Below, one piece after another: positions 53,502 to 61,031 of a stretch of DNA of 64,000 nt. Every line of letters begins with the position of its first letter. The first letter of the stretch is position 1. The position numbers and the translations under genes were made by a program. This DNA is from Pedobacter borealis DSM 19626 (GTDB lineage: Bacteria; Bacteroidota; Bacteroidia; Sphingobacteriales; Sphingobacteriaceae), in contig NZ_JAUG01000002.1 of the NCBI RefSeq assembly GCF_000708285.2, positions 62,001 to 126,000 of the forward strand, written 5' to 3'. Under the pieces are notes generated by a model. That model was not told where the DNA came from. It saw only the letters and a program-made list of their open reading frames with translations, and searched no databases.

Positions 53502-54903
53502 ACAAAAAACGATTAAACAAGAAATATCAGCATCTGGTGTTGGTTTACACACAGGCGCTAATGTTACTTTAACATTTTGCCCGGCCCCCGAAAATCATGG
53601 CTTTAAATTTCAGCGTATTGATTTAGATGGCCACCCGATTATCGAAGCCGATGCAGATAACGTTACAGACACTTCACGCGGAACAACACTTACCCAAAAT
53701 GGCGCCAGTGTGAGCACCGTAGAGCACGTAATGGCATCGTTAGTGGGCATGGATCTTGATAACGTACTGATTAAATTAGACGGACCCGAAACCCCGATTA
53801 TGGACGGGAGCTCTATCCAGTTTGTTGATTTACTGGAGGAAGTTGGTACAGTTGAGCAAAATGCAGATCGTGAGTATTTCACCATCCCTCATAACATTAC
53901 TTATACCGAAGAAGATAGAAAAGTAGAAATTGTGGCCATGCCGTTGGACGACTATCGTTTTACGTGTATGATTGATTATAACTCTCCTGTTCTGGGTAGC
54001 CAACACGCAGGCATTAATACCATTGCAGAGTTTAAGAAAGAAATTGCCTCTTGCCGCACTTTCTGTTTTTTACACGAATTGGAATATCAGTTATCGCACA
54101 ATTTAATTAAAGGTGGCGATTTAAATAACGCCATTGTAATTGTAGATAAAGAAGTTACGAAAGACGAATTGAGCCATTTGGCCAAATTATTTAACCGTAA
54201 AGATATCGATGTTGCCCCGCAAGGGATTTTGAACAACATGGAATTGCGTTACCAAAATGAGCCTGCCCGTCATAAATTATTAGATATGATTGGCGATTTA
54301 GCTTTGGTTGGCATGCATTTAAAAGGCCATATTATGGCTGCCCGCCCAGGCCATGCAGCAAACGTTGCTTTTGCTAAAAAAATTAAAGCAACGATTAAAA
54401 AAGAGAAAAACAAAAAAATACAAAAGGTTTACGATCCAAGTGCAAAACCATTATATGACGTTGTTCAGATTATGGATATTTTGCCTCACCGTCAGCCATT
54501 TTTATTTGTTGATAAAATATTAGAACTTTCTAAAAACCACGTAGTGGGCGTTAAAAACGTAACCATGAACGAAGAGTTTTTTAAAGGTCACTTCCCTGGT
54601 GCACCGGTTTTTCCGGGCGTTATTCAAATTGAGGCTATGGCTCAAGTTGGTGGTATTTTAGTGTTAAGTACCGTTCCAGATCCTAGAAATTATTTAACCT
54701 ATTTCTTAAAAATAGATAACGTACGTTTTAGGGCCCAGGTTCTTCCTGGCGATACTATTGTTTTCCGCTGCGATTTACTTGAACCAATCAGAAGGGGTAT
54801 TGCCCAGATGAAAGGTGTAGGTATGGTTGGCGAAAAAATCGTTGTCGAAGCCGAAATGATGGCTCAAATTTCAAAAGTTAAACAAGCAGCCCCCCCCCAA
54901 TAA
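53491..54903 (+). CDS. lpxC-fabZ: Bifunctional LpxC deacetylase/FabZ dehydratase
   Basis: A 470-residue fusion seen in Bacteroidota. LpxC part (about 1-310): zinc His in SVSTVEHVMASLVGMDLDN (about 80), second site in ARHKLLDMIGDLALVGMHL (about 258-272). FabZ part (about 325-465): MDILPHRQPFLFVDKILEL and the catalytic FKGHFPGAPVFPGVIQIEAM with His and Glu. It commits UDP-GlcNAc derivative to lipid A and dehydrates 3-hydroxyacyl-ACP, so it sits at the fatty acid/lipid A branch. It ends in a C9 run (54890-54898) right before the TAATG overlap with lpxA. Confidence 0.96.
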   Translation: MNVRQKTIKQEISASGVGLHTGANVTLTFCPAPENHGFKFQRIDLDGHPIIEADADNVTDTSRGTTLTQNGASVSTVEHVMASLVGMDLDNVLIKLDGPETPIMDGSSIQFVDLLEEVGTVEQNADREYFTIPHNITYTEEDRKVEIVAMPLDDYRFTCMIDYNSPVLGSQHAGINTIAEFKKEIASCRTFCFLHELEYQLSHNLIKGGDLNNAIVIVDKEVTKDELSHLAKLFNRKDIDVAPQGILNNMELRYQNEPARHKLLDMIGDLALVGMHLKGHIMAARPGHAANVAFAKKIKATIKKEKNKKIQKVYDPSAKPLYDVVQIMDILPHRQPFLFVDKILELSKNHVVGVKNVTMNEEFFKGHFPGAPVFPGVIQIEAMAQVGGILVLSTVPDPRNYLTYFLKIDNVRFRAQVLPGDTIVFRCDLLEPIRRGIAQMKGVGMVGEKIVVEAEMMAQISKVKQAAPPQ

Positions 54904-55688
54904 TGATACAACCTTTAGCATACATACATCCGCAGGCAAAGATTGCCGAAAACGTGGTAATCGAACCCTTTGTAGTGATACATAAAGACGTTGTAATTGG
55001 AGAAGGAACCTGGATCGGATCGAACGTAACCATTATGGATGGCGCACGTATCGGCAAAAACTGCCGTATCTTTCCTGGTGCTGTTATTTCTGGTGAACCA
55101 CAGGATTTAAAATTTGCAGGTGAGGTTACCACTGCAGAAATTGGCGACAATACGACTATCCGCGAATGCGTAACCATTAACCGTGGTACAAAAGATAAAT
55201 GGAAAACTACTATCGGTAGCAATTGTTTAATTCAGGCTTACTCACACATCGCGCACGACTGTGAAGTTGGCAACAACTGTATTTTCTCTAACAGCACTAC
55301 CTTGGCTGGCCACATTACCATTGGAAACAATGTGGTTTTGGCAGGTTTGGTTGCGATACATCAATTTGTTAAAGTGGGTTCTTATGCTTTCGTAACTGGT
55401 GGTTCATTGGTACGCAAAGATGTTCCCCCTTATGTAAAAGCAGCTCGTGAGCCACTTTCGTATGCAGGGATTAACTCTGTTGGTTTGCGCAGAAGAGGTT
55501 TTACCAACGAGCAGATTGACGAAATCCAAGAGATTTACCGTGTGCTTTTCGTAAAACACAATAATGTAACTAAAGCTTTAGACATGATCGAAGCCGAATT
55601 TAAACCAACGGAAATCCGTGATGAAATTGTAGATTTTATCCGTAATTCTAACCGTGGTGTAATGAAGGGCTTTGGAATGGGAAGCTAA
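54903..55688 (+). CDS. lpxA: UDP-GlcNAc acyltransferase LpxA
   Basis: A 261-residue left-handed beta-helix acyltransferase. IRECVTINRGT (about 80-90) and the catalytic His in YSHIAHDCEVGNNCIFSN (about 117) match LpxA; GGSLVRKDVPPYVKAAREPL leads to the C-terminal helices (about 195-261). It performs the first acylation of UDP-GlcNAc. ATG overlaps the previous stop as TAATG. Normal length. Confidence 0.96.
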   Translation: MIQPLAYIHPQAKIAENVVIEPFVVIHKDVVIGEGTWIGSNVTIMDGARIGKNCRIFPGAVISGEPQDLKFAGEVTTAEIGDNTTIRECVTINRGTKDKWKTTIGSNCLIQAYSHIAHDCEVGNNCIFSNSTTLAGHITIGNNVVLAGLVAIHQFVKVGSYAFVTGGSLVRKDVPPYVKAAREPLSYAGINSVGLRRRGFTNEQIDEIQEIYRVLFVKHNNVTKALDMIEAEFKPTEIRDEIVDFIRNSNRGVMKGFGMGS

Positions 55689-55761
55689 TTAAGATAGAAG
55701 GCTGATGGGTTTAAGGTGGAGGGTAAAACCCATTGCCTTAACCAAACTCAAATAAATATTC

Positions 55762-56229
55762 ATGAGTGATTTAACACTAATCAGAACCGCTTCAGATAAT
55801 GCCAATTTTAGAACATTGGTCGCGTTATTGGATCAGGATTTAGCTGTTAGAGATGGGGATGACCATACTTTTTATGCTCAATTTAACAAGGTTGATACCA
55901 TTAAAGAGGTTGTTGTAGCTTATCAAAATGGAGCCCCGGTTGGCTGTGGCACTATAAAGCCTTTTTCAGCAACAGAAGCCGAAGTTAAAAGAATGTTTGT
56001 ACATCCAGATCATAGAAACCAGGGAATAGCTGCTACAGTTTTAAATGAATTAGAAAGCTGGGCTGCTGAACTCGGTTTTACTTCATGTGTTTTAGAAACC
56101 GGCAAAAAACAGCCGGAAGCCATTGCACTTTATCAAAAGGTGGGTTATCATATCAGGCCTAACTACGGACAATACATTGGTGTTGATAACAGCGTTTGCA
56201 TGTCTAAACTCCTTAACGCTAACCTCTAA
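55762..56229 (+). CDS. GNAT family N-acetyltransferase
   Basis: A 155-residue GNAT domain. The acetyl-CoA loop is VKRMFVHPDHRNQGIAATVL (about 73-92; R-N-Q-G-I-A) and motif B is YQKVGYHIRPNYGQY. Such proteins acetylate amines or ribosomal/other proteins; substrate unknown. It lies between lpxA (73-base gap) and the ABC ATPase gene (13-base gap). Confidence 0.9.
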   Translation: MSDLTLIRTASDNANFRTLVALLDQDLAVRDGDDHTFYAQFNKVDTIKEVVVAYQNGAPVGCGTIKPFSATEAEVKRMFVHPDHRNQGIAATVLNELESWAAELGFTSCVLETGKKQPEAIALYQKVGYHIRPNYGQYIGVDNSVCMSKLLNANL

Positions 56230-56242
56230 ACGCTTGGCACAA

Positions 56243-56857
56243 ATGAATATCTCTTTAAATAATGTTGGCAGAAGGTTTAATAAGGAATGGATTTTTAGAA
56301 ATTTAAGTACCGAATTCACCTCTGGCAATAGTTATGCAATATTAGGGCCCAATGGCTCTGGCAAATCGACATTATTAAGCGTTTTAACAGGTAGCTTATC
56401 TCCTTCGGAAGGAGAAATTTCATTCTCAGACACCAAAGAGATTTCTGTAGAAAATATCTATAAATACATCAGCCTGGCTGCACCATATCTCGAACTGGTT
56501 GAAACCTTTACCTTAAAAGAGAGCATTGATTTCCATTTTAAGTTCAAAAATTTTGCTCTAGGACTCGATTCAAAAAAACTGATCACCATACTGGGATTAG
56601 AAAAAGCAGCGAACAAAGAAATCAAGTACTTTTCATCGGGAATGAAGCAAAGAACCAAACTAGCTTTGGCATGTTGTACCGATACACCAATATTATTTTT
56701 AGATGAGCCAACGAGCAATTTAGACGTTCAGGGAATAAGTTGGTACCGCGAACTGATCGAAAATTTTGGAAAGGATCGCCTAACGATAATTGGCTCCAAT
56801 CAAATACAGGAATACGATTTTTGCACAAAGCAGATACAAATATCAGATTATAAGTAA
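56243..56857 (+). CDS. ABC transporter ATP-binding protein
   Basis: A 204-residue ATPase: Walker A AILGPNGSGKSTLLSVL (about 32-48), signature FSSGMKQRTKLALA (about 128) and Walker B ILFLDEPTSNLD (about 149). ATG 56243 gives the standard N-terminus. No permease gene is next to it. Similar solo ATPases follow lpxA in this group; partner unknown. 13 bases after the GNAT gene, so possibly co-transcribed. Confidence 0.9.
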   Translation: MNISLNNVGRRFNKEWIFRNLSTEFTSGNSYAILGPNGSGKSTLLSVLTGSLSPSEGEISFSDTKEISVENIYKYISLAAPYLELVETFTLKESIDFHFKFKNFALGLDSKKLITILGLEKAANKEIKYFSSGMKQRTKLALACCTDTPILFLDEPTSNLDVQGISWYRELIENFGKDRLTIIGSNQIQEYDFCTKQIQISDYK

Positions 56858-56936
56858 GTTATACAGAAAACCCACTCCTTACAAAACGTCTGTTTTGTCA
56901 TACATTTGTATTAAAAATAAATTTTTTAAAAAACAT

Positions 56937-56966
56937 TTTGTAATTCGCAAATTATACTTACCTTTG
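56937..56966 (+). promoter_or_regulatory. Promoter of the putative small RNA
   Basis: TTTG (56937-56940), 18-base spacer, TACCTTTG (56959-56966). No start codon with an ORF follows, only a structured segment ending in a terminator. Confidence 0.7.
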
Positions 56967-56971
56967 CACCA

Positions 56972-57137
56972 CCAAAAAGAGAAACAATTATTTAATTTAT
57001 CTCTTTAAGTAAAAGATCATATTTTCCGTATTTCGGAATCAAAATATATAGCCCGCAAGGCAAAGAATTTTTCATAGTTTAGTTTGAGGTTTAGGTTGAT
57101 TATGCCTTTGGAGTGGTTCCCAAAGGCATTTCTTTTA
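56972..57137 (+). ncRNA. Putative structured small RNA of about 165 nt
   Basis: Own promoter 5 bases upstream and a strong terminator at the end. Stem 1: AAAGAGA (56976-56982) with TCTCTTT (57000-57006). Stem 2: ATATTTT-CCG (57019-57028) with CGG (57034-57036) and AAAATAT (57041-57047). The terminator loop AGTGGTTC can pair with ACCAC near the 5' end (56968-56972). No convincing ORF. I could not match it to a known family such as 6S, SRP or RNase P RNA. Confidence 0.6.
57102..57137 (+). terminator. Terminator of the small RNA
   Basis: ATGCCTTTGG (57102-57111) and CCAAAGGCAT (57120-57129) form a perfect 10-bp stem with an 8-base loop followed by TTCTTTTA. Confidence 0.88.
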
Positions 57138-57307
57138 TACGGGGATTTTTAAGGATTAACGTTGCTAAAAAAATCATCCGCGTATGCTTTCAGACCAATT
57201 AACTCATGACTCTTGAATCAATGAACCACAGATTTTCCTTTCCAAATCATCATTCCTTTTTTTAACTTTGGTGCTCAAAAATTAACAAAACTAGATTTCA
57301 TTATAAA
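57138..57307. promoter_or_regulatory. Leader of the first efp gene
   Basis: AT-rich. TAACTTTG at 57263-57270 fits a -7 element; no good TTTG at the standard distance. Nothing else recognised. Confidence 0.4.
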
Positions 57308-57868
57308 ATGGCAAAGGCATCAGAAGTAAAAAGCGGAAATGTGCTTCGTTTTAACGGAGAGTTGGTAAGCGTAGAAGAGTACATCCACCGTACTCCAGGA
57401 AATTTAAGGGCTTTTTATCAGGCCCGCATGCGCAACGTAAAAACCGGAAAAATTGTAGAATACCGTTTCCGGACCGATGAAGAGGTGACCATTTGCCGTG
57501 TAGAAACCAACGACTATCAATATCTTTATGAAGATGGCGATTATTTGGTGGTGATGGACAACAATACTTTTGAGCAGTACAATATCCCCAAGCTGCTTTT
57601 CGGAAGCTCCATTAAGTTTTTAAAGGAGGGCATGAATGTAACCATCGCTTTTGAAAGTGACGAACCGATTGTTGCACAACTCCCTAATAGTGTAGAGCTA
57701 GAAATTACCTACTCTGAACCCGCTGTAAAAGGCGATACCTCTACCAGTGCACAAAAATATGCCACTGTCGAAACCGGAGCAGAAATTAGAGTGCCTCTAT
57801 TTATTAACCAGGGAGATAAGGTTAAAGTTGACACCAAAACCGGCGAATATATGGAGCGGGTAAAATAA
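57308..57868 (+). CDS. efp: Elongation factor P paralog lacking the loop lysine
   Basis: A 186-residue three-domain EF-P (KOW-like N-domain 1-65, two OB folds). Start MAKASEVKSGNVLRFNGELV and ending FINQGDKVKVDTKTGEYMER are standard. At the tip of the domain I loop the sequence is RTPGNLRAFYQARMRN: Asn32-Leu33-Arg34 replaces the Lys-Gly-Gly of the adjacent paralog, so the residue that contacts the P-site tRNA CCA end is not lysine. EF-P relieves stalling at polyproline. This copy may be a variant EF-P with its own target set; that is inference. Confidence 0.88.
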   Translation: MAKASEVKSGNVLRFNGELVSVEEYIHRTPGNLRAFYQARMRNVKTGKIVEYRFRTDEEVTICRVETNDYQYLYEDGDYLVVMDNNTFEQYNIPKLLFGSSIKFLKEGMNVTIAFESDEPIVAQLPNSVELEITYSEPAVKGDTSTSAQKYATVETGAEIRVPLFINQGDKVKVDTKTGEYMERVK

Positions 57869-57945
57869 CATAGTTGAAGGTTTAAATTTCCTTAAACCCT
57901 AAGCCTTATACCTTAAACCTTTATAGGTTTTTATCAAAATAATTT

Positions 57946-57953
57946 TACCTTTG
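57946..57953 (+). promoter_or_regulatory. -7 element of the second efp gene
   Basis: TACCTTTG at 57946-57953, about 46 bases before the ATG, indicates that the second efp has its own promoter. Confidence 0.55.
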
Positions 57954-57999
57954 CCGTCACGAAAAACTGAAATATAAATCCAATTTAGGATAACACAAT

Positions 58000-58560
58000 A
58001 TGGCAAAAGCATCAGAAATTAAAACAGGTAACATTCTTCGCATAAACAACGAGCTGGTTACTGTTGACGAATGGAATCACCGTACACCAGGAAAAGGTGG
58101 AGCATTTTACACCGGTAAATTCCGTAACATCAAATCGGGCAGAATTGTTGAAGCACGTATGAATACCGACGAGGCTGTAGAAATCTGCCGCGTTGAAACC
58201 AATGATTATCAATATTTATACGAAGAAGGTGATTATCTGGTCGTAATGGACAACAACAATTACGAACAGTTTAACGTTGAGAAATCACTATTCGGTTCGG
58301 CTATTAAATTCTTAAAAGAAGGCATGAACATCATCGTTTCTATGGAGAGTGAAGAAGCAATTATGGCTCAATTGCCAAACTTTGCTGAATTCGAAATTAC
58401 CTATTCAGAACCAGCTGTTAAAGGCGACACGTCTACAAACGCATTAAAAGCTGCAACATTAGAAAACGGTGTTGAGGTGAAAGTTCCGATGTTTGTAAAC
58501 CAAGGAGACAAAATTAAAATCGATACCCGTACCGGCGAGTACGTTGAGCGTGTAAAATAA
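58000..58560 (+). CDS. efp: Elongation factor P
   Basis: A 186-residue EF-P with canonical loop RTPGKGGAFYTGKFRN; Lys32 is at the tip. Domain II/III motifs (EVNTDDYQYLY-type block, TYSEPAVKGDTSTN, MFVNQGDKIKIDTRTGEYVE) are normal. It promotes peptide bonds at polyproline stretches. It is a tandem paralog of the gene 131 bases upstream, sharing the block VETNDYQYLYE and the same length, but with its own promoter and a terminator downstream. Confidence 0.95.
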   Translation: MAKASEIKTGNILRINNELVTVDEWNHRTPGKGGAFYTGKFRNIKSGRIVEARMNTDEAVEICRVETNDYQYLYEEGDYLVVMDNNNYEQFNVEKSLFGSAIKFLKEGMNIIVSMESEEAIMAQLPNFAEFEITYSEPAVKGDTSTNALKAATLENGVEVKVPMFVNQGDKIKIDTRTGEYVERVK

Positions 58561-58580
58561 TTTTAAGCAAAATACATGGA

Positions 58581-58613
58581 AGCCTCTGAAGTGAACTCTT
58601 CAGGGGCTTTTTG
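58581..58613 (+). terminator. Terminator of the second efp
   Basis: AGCCTCTGAAG (58581-58591) pairs with CTTCAGGGGCT (58598-58608), 6-base loop, followed by TTTTTGG. Confidence 0.88.
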
Positions 58614-58824
58614 GTTTCATAAACCTGTGAGATTTAAACCCATAATGCCAAATAACAGTATCTCTTATATGTACTAAGGCGGTCATTTTTTAGAAAAGCA
58701 GGGTTCGTGCGCTTGGGCTACTACAGTCCCGCTATTCGCTTCAAAACCTTGGCTCGTGCCTCACCTTCGGATTTTACGCTGCTATCGGGTTTATTTAACC
58801 AAAGCCTTTAGGTCTTAGGTCACA
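58614..58824. repeat. Gene-free stretch, repeat-like
   Basis: GC-richer segment around 58695-58790 (GCTTGGGCTACTACAGTCCC and CGCTATTCGCTTC) faintly resembles the end of the 32060-32260 repeat. No gene seen. Confidence 0.35.
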
Positions 58825-58857
58825 AAACCTCGCGGGTTTTCGAAACCCGCGAGGTTT
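58825..58857. repeat. Perfect 33-base palindrome next to a promoter
   Basis: AAACCTCGCGGGTTT (58825-58839) and AAACCCGCGAGGTTT (58843-58857) are exact complements with loop TCG. It ends 9 bases before the TATCTTTG element. Confidence 0.8.
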
Positions 58858-58866
58858 GAAAATCAT

Positions 58867-58874
58867 TATCTTTG
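58867..58874 (+). promoter_or_regulatory. -7 element of the 5-formyl-THF cyclo-ligase gene
   Basis: TATCTTTG five bases before the ATG at 58880; the mRNA would be nearly leaderless. No TTTG at -33: that region is occupied by the palindrome. Confidence 0.5.
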
Positions 58875-58879
58875 TTATT

Positions 58880-59440
58880 ATGTTAAAAGCCGAAATCAGA
58901 AAGCAGGCGCTAAAAGAAAGATTATTGCTGAGCGACACAGCATACGAAAGCCTATGCGAAGCCCTCTTAAATGAGTTTAAATCGCTCGATTTTAGCCAAA
59001 TTAAAACCCTCCACATCTTTTTGCCCATTACAGAAAAAAAGGAGCCCAATACTTTTTTACTGATCGAATGGCTTAATAAAAATCACCCACAAATTAAAAT
59101 CATTGTACCTAAAGCCGATTTTGAAACTGCTTTAATGACCAATCACGAATATTTAGGTGTAGGCGATTTAAAGAAAAACCTTTACAACATCCTGGAACCA
59201 CAAAAAGGAAACCTGCATGAAGGCGAAGTAGATCTTGTTCTTATTCCACTTTTAGCTTTCGACAAACAAGGTTACCGGGTGGGTTATGGCAAGGGCTTTT
59301 ACGATCGCTTTTTACAGGATATAAATGCTCAAAAAATAGGCTTATCTTTGTACCCTGCTATTGAAAAAATCGATGATGTAAATGAACACGACATCAGGTT
59401 GGATTTTTGCATTACGCCAACAGAAATTATAAAATTTTAA
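58880..59440 (+). CDS. 5-formyltetrahydrofolate cyclo-ligase
   Basis: A 186-residue protein with family blocks IRKQALKERLLLS at the start, IIVPKAD, and VDLVLIPLLAFDKQGYRVGYGKGFYDRFL (about 120-148), whose GYGKGFYDR is the nucleotide/folate site. It converts 5-formyl-THF to 5,10-methenyl-THF using ATP. ATG 58880 is the family start; an in-frame ATG at 58856 lies inside the palindrome and upstream of the promoter element. Confidence 0.94.
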   Translation: MLKAEIRKQALKERLLLSDTAYESLCEALLNEFKSLDFSQIKTLHIFLPITEKKEPNTFLLIEWLNKNHPQIKIIVPKADFETALMTNHEYLGVGDLKKNLYNILEPQKGNLHEGEVDLVLIPLLAFDKQGYRVGYGKGFYDRFLQDINAQKIGLSLYPAIEKIDDVNEHDIRLDFCITPTEIIKF

Positions 59441-59450
59441 GCTTACCAGC

Positions 59451-59609
59451 ATGCCACAGGAAATCGTTATCAAAACCGAAAAACAATACGAAGACAATAT
59501 GATTGCGGTATTCGAGTTACAGGAAAAGGAGGAATTAACCGCTGAAGACCTGAAACAGATTGAATTAATGCTGAAAGCTGGTGAGAAGTACGAAGCTGAG
59601 CACCTGTAA
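59451..59609 (+). CDS. Small protein (52 aa), similar to HigA-type antitoxin N-terminus
   Basis: Frame MPQEIVIKTEKQYEDNMIAV to KAGEKYEAEHL. The IKTEKQYEDNM start recalls the first helix of HigA/COG5499 antitoxins (IKTEADYE..L), but no helix-turn-helix follows. It starts 10 bases after the cyclo-ligase stop, so it is likely in the same transcript. It could be a complete small protein or a shortened antitoxin. Confidence 0.5.
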   Translation: MPQEIVIKTEKQYEDNMIAVFELQEKEELTAEDLKQIELMLKAGEKYEAEHL

Positions 59610-60071
59610 GGGCTCATTAGTTCAGTGGCCTTTAATTTTTTGGTCTGGGTGCTTCATAAAAAAGTCTTCACCCTTCCCGGATTTTTCGTCATCTCGACTG
59701 GAACGCAGTGGAATGGAGAGATCTAAATCAAAAGTACGCTCGAGACAGATTTAGCTTCGCTGAGCACTTCGTGGTTCTCGGCTGCGTTACACTCCGCTAC
59801 CATTGACAGACCTCCATAGAAAGGTCGTCATTGCGAGGCACGAAGCAATCTTAATGCGCACGCTTTAGCGATCGTTGTAAGATTGCTTCGTCGGCTGAAA
59901 AAGCCTTCTCGCAATGACGATTCCTCGCAGCTTCCAAATACGCTAAAAATCCTTATGTCATTTATATTGATTTTTATACAATAAATTACCCTCGAAATGA
60001 CGGCTTTGGCGAACAACTCAACACAGGAATAATCCGTGCGTTCTGTGCCGCCGTGGCTAAGGATAAAGGGT
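59610..60071. repeat. Gene-free cluster of REP-like repeats
   Basis: Contains a GTCATCTCGACTGGAACGCA half-element (about 59689-59790), CTACCATTGAC (as at 6914 and 44795), an intact GTCATTGCGAG palindrome (59826-59919) and a fragment with TTGATTTTTATACAATAAAT (about 59965-59985), the end block of the dispersed repeat. Confidence 0.6.
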
Positions 60072-61031
60072 CTAAGAATTCTGTGCTTTAACAAAATCGC
60101 TCACCAGATAAGCAACCAGTTTAGCCGTTAACTTACTCACCCTCCCATCCAACATTCGGGCTGCGCCTTCACAAATATGCAGATAAGAAAACTTCTTCAC
60201 ACTGGTTAAAATGAGTTTTCTAATATCGTTAACGGCAAAACCAGATGGTGTTTCGGCACTGGAAAGTACATTTTGAACGCAGTCCAAATCGATTTCCAAG
60301 CCTGCAACTGAACCTATTTCATTCATCATGTCAGTAACGTTAGTCCCGGTTAAAATATCGTCAAAAAACACAGCCTTAAGCTTTGGGTTCGTATCTATTT
60401 GATTTAAAATAGCTTCATTATTATAGTTTTGATGCAAGCCATACATGAAATAACTATTCAGGTAGTTTTCATTTAACGCATAAGAAAATCCGTTCCCGCT
60501 GTGCCTACCTTCCAGTTCTCTTAAATCAGCATGCGCATCCACATTTAAGACCGCTATCGGGCTTTTATGTGCGAAAAAAGTACCCTTAATTATTGGGTAG
60601 GCATTATTATGACCACCACCAATTACAATAGGTATTTTGCCTGCAGCTACTATTTTTTCAATTACAGGATAAACCAGCTCATCAATCTGTGCTACTTTGT
60701 TTCTTAAACCCATTATGGAAGGATCTTCGGGCTCATCGATTTCGAAATGGCCTAAAATCAAAACCTCCTCGCCATTTAAAAAGCGGTTGCTCTGGGTATT
60801 TAAAAAAGCCACCAAACTTGGCCGCCACATAGAGGCCGCGCCCGCAATACCTAAGTTTGCACGCACGCCTATGTCTTCCGGAATACCCAACAATACAAAT
60901 TTCGCACTTGCGCCTTTCAGTTCATCCCATGAGGATAAGACAGCAACTTTTTCGCCCAGTTTGGTTTCGCCATCACGAGCGATGATTAAACGGTCGATGT
61001 CGCCCTGCGAATATATTTTAAGGTTATCCAT
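60072..61031 (-). CDS. hutG: Arginase-family hydrolase, probable formimidoylglutamase
   Basis: A 319-residue ureohydrolase. Metal ligands are in IVIGGGHNNAYP (His), LNVDAHADLRELEGR (Asp-x-His-x-Asp) and AGLEIDLDCVQN (Asp-x-Asp). It overlaps the end of hutI by eight bases, which points to histidine degradation: HutG splits N-formimidoyl-glutamate into glutamate and formamide. Arginase or agmatinase activity cannot be excluded from sequence alone. Start ATG 61031 is used; 61043 is also in frame. Confidence 0.9.
   Translation of the reverse strand: MDNLKIYSQGDIDRLIIARDGETKLGEKVAVLSSWDELKGASAKFVLLGIPEDIGVRANLGIAGAASMWRPSLVAFLNTQSNRFLNGEEVLILGHFEIDEPEDPSIMGLRNKVAQIDELVYPVIEKIVAAGKIPIVIGGGHNNAYPIIKGTFFAHKSPIAVLNVDAHADLRELEGRHSGNGFSYALNENYLNSYFMYGLHQNYNNEAILNQIDTNPKLKAVFFDDILTGTNVTDMMNEIGSVAGLEIDLDCVQNVLSSAETPSGFAVNDIRKLILTSVKKFSYLHICEGAARMLDGRVSKLTAKLVAYLVSDFVKAQNS

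Noticed and set aside
56972..57137. Identification of the small RNA as 6S, SRP or tmRNA
   Set aside because: The diagnostic sequences (SRP GGAAG loop, tmRNA tRNA-like end, 6S central bulge) could not be recognised by eye.
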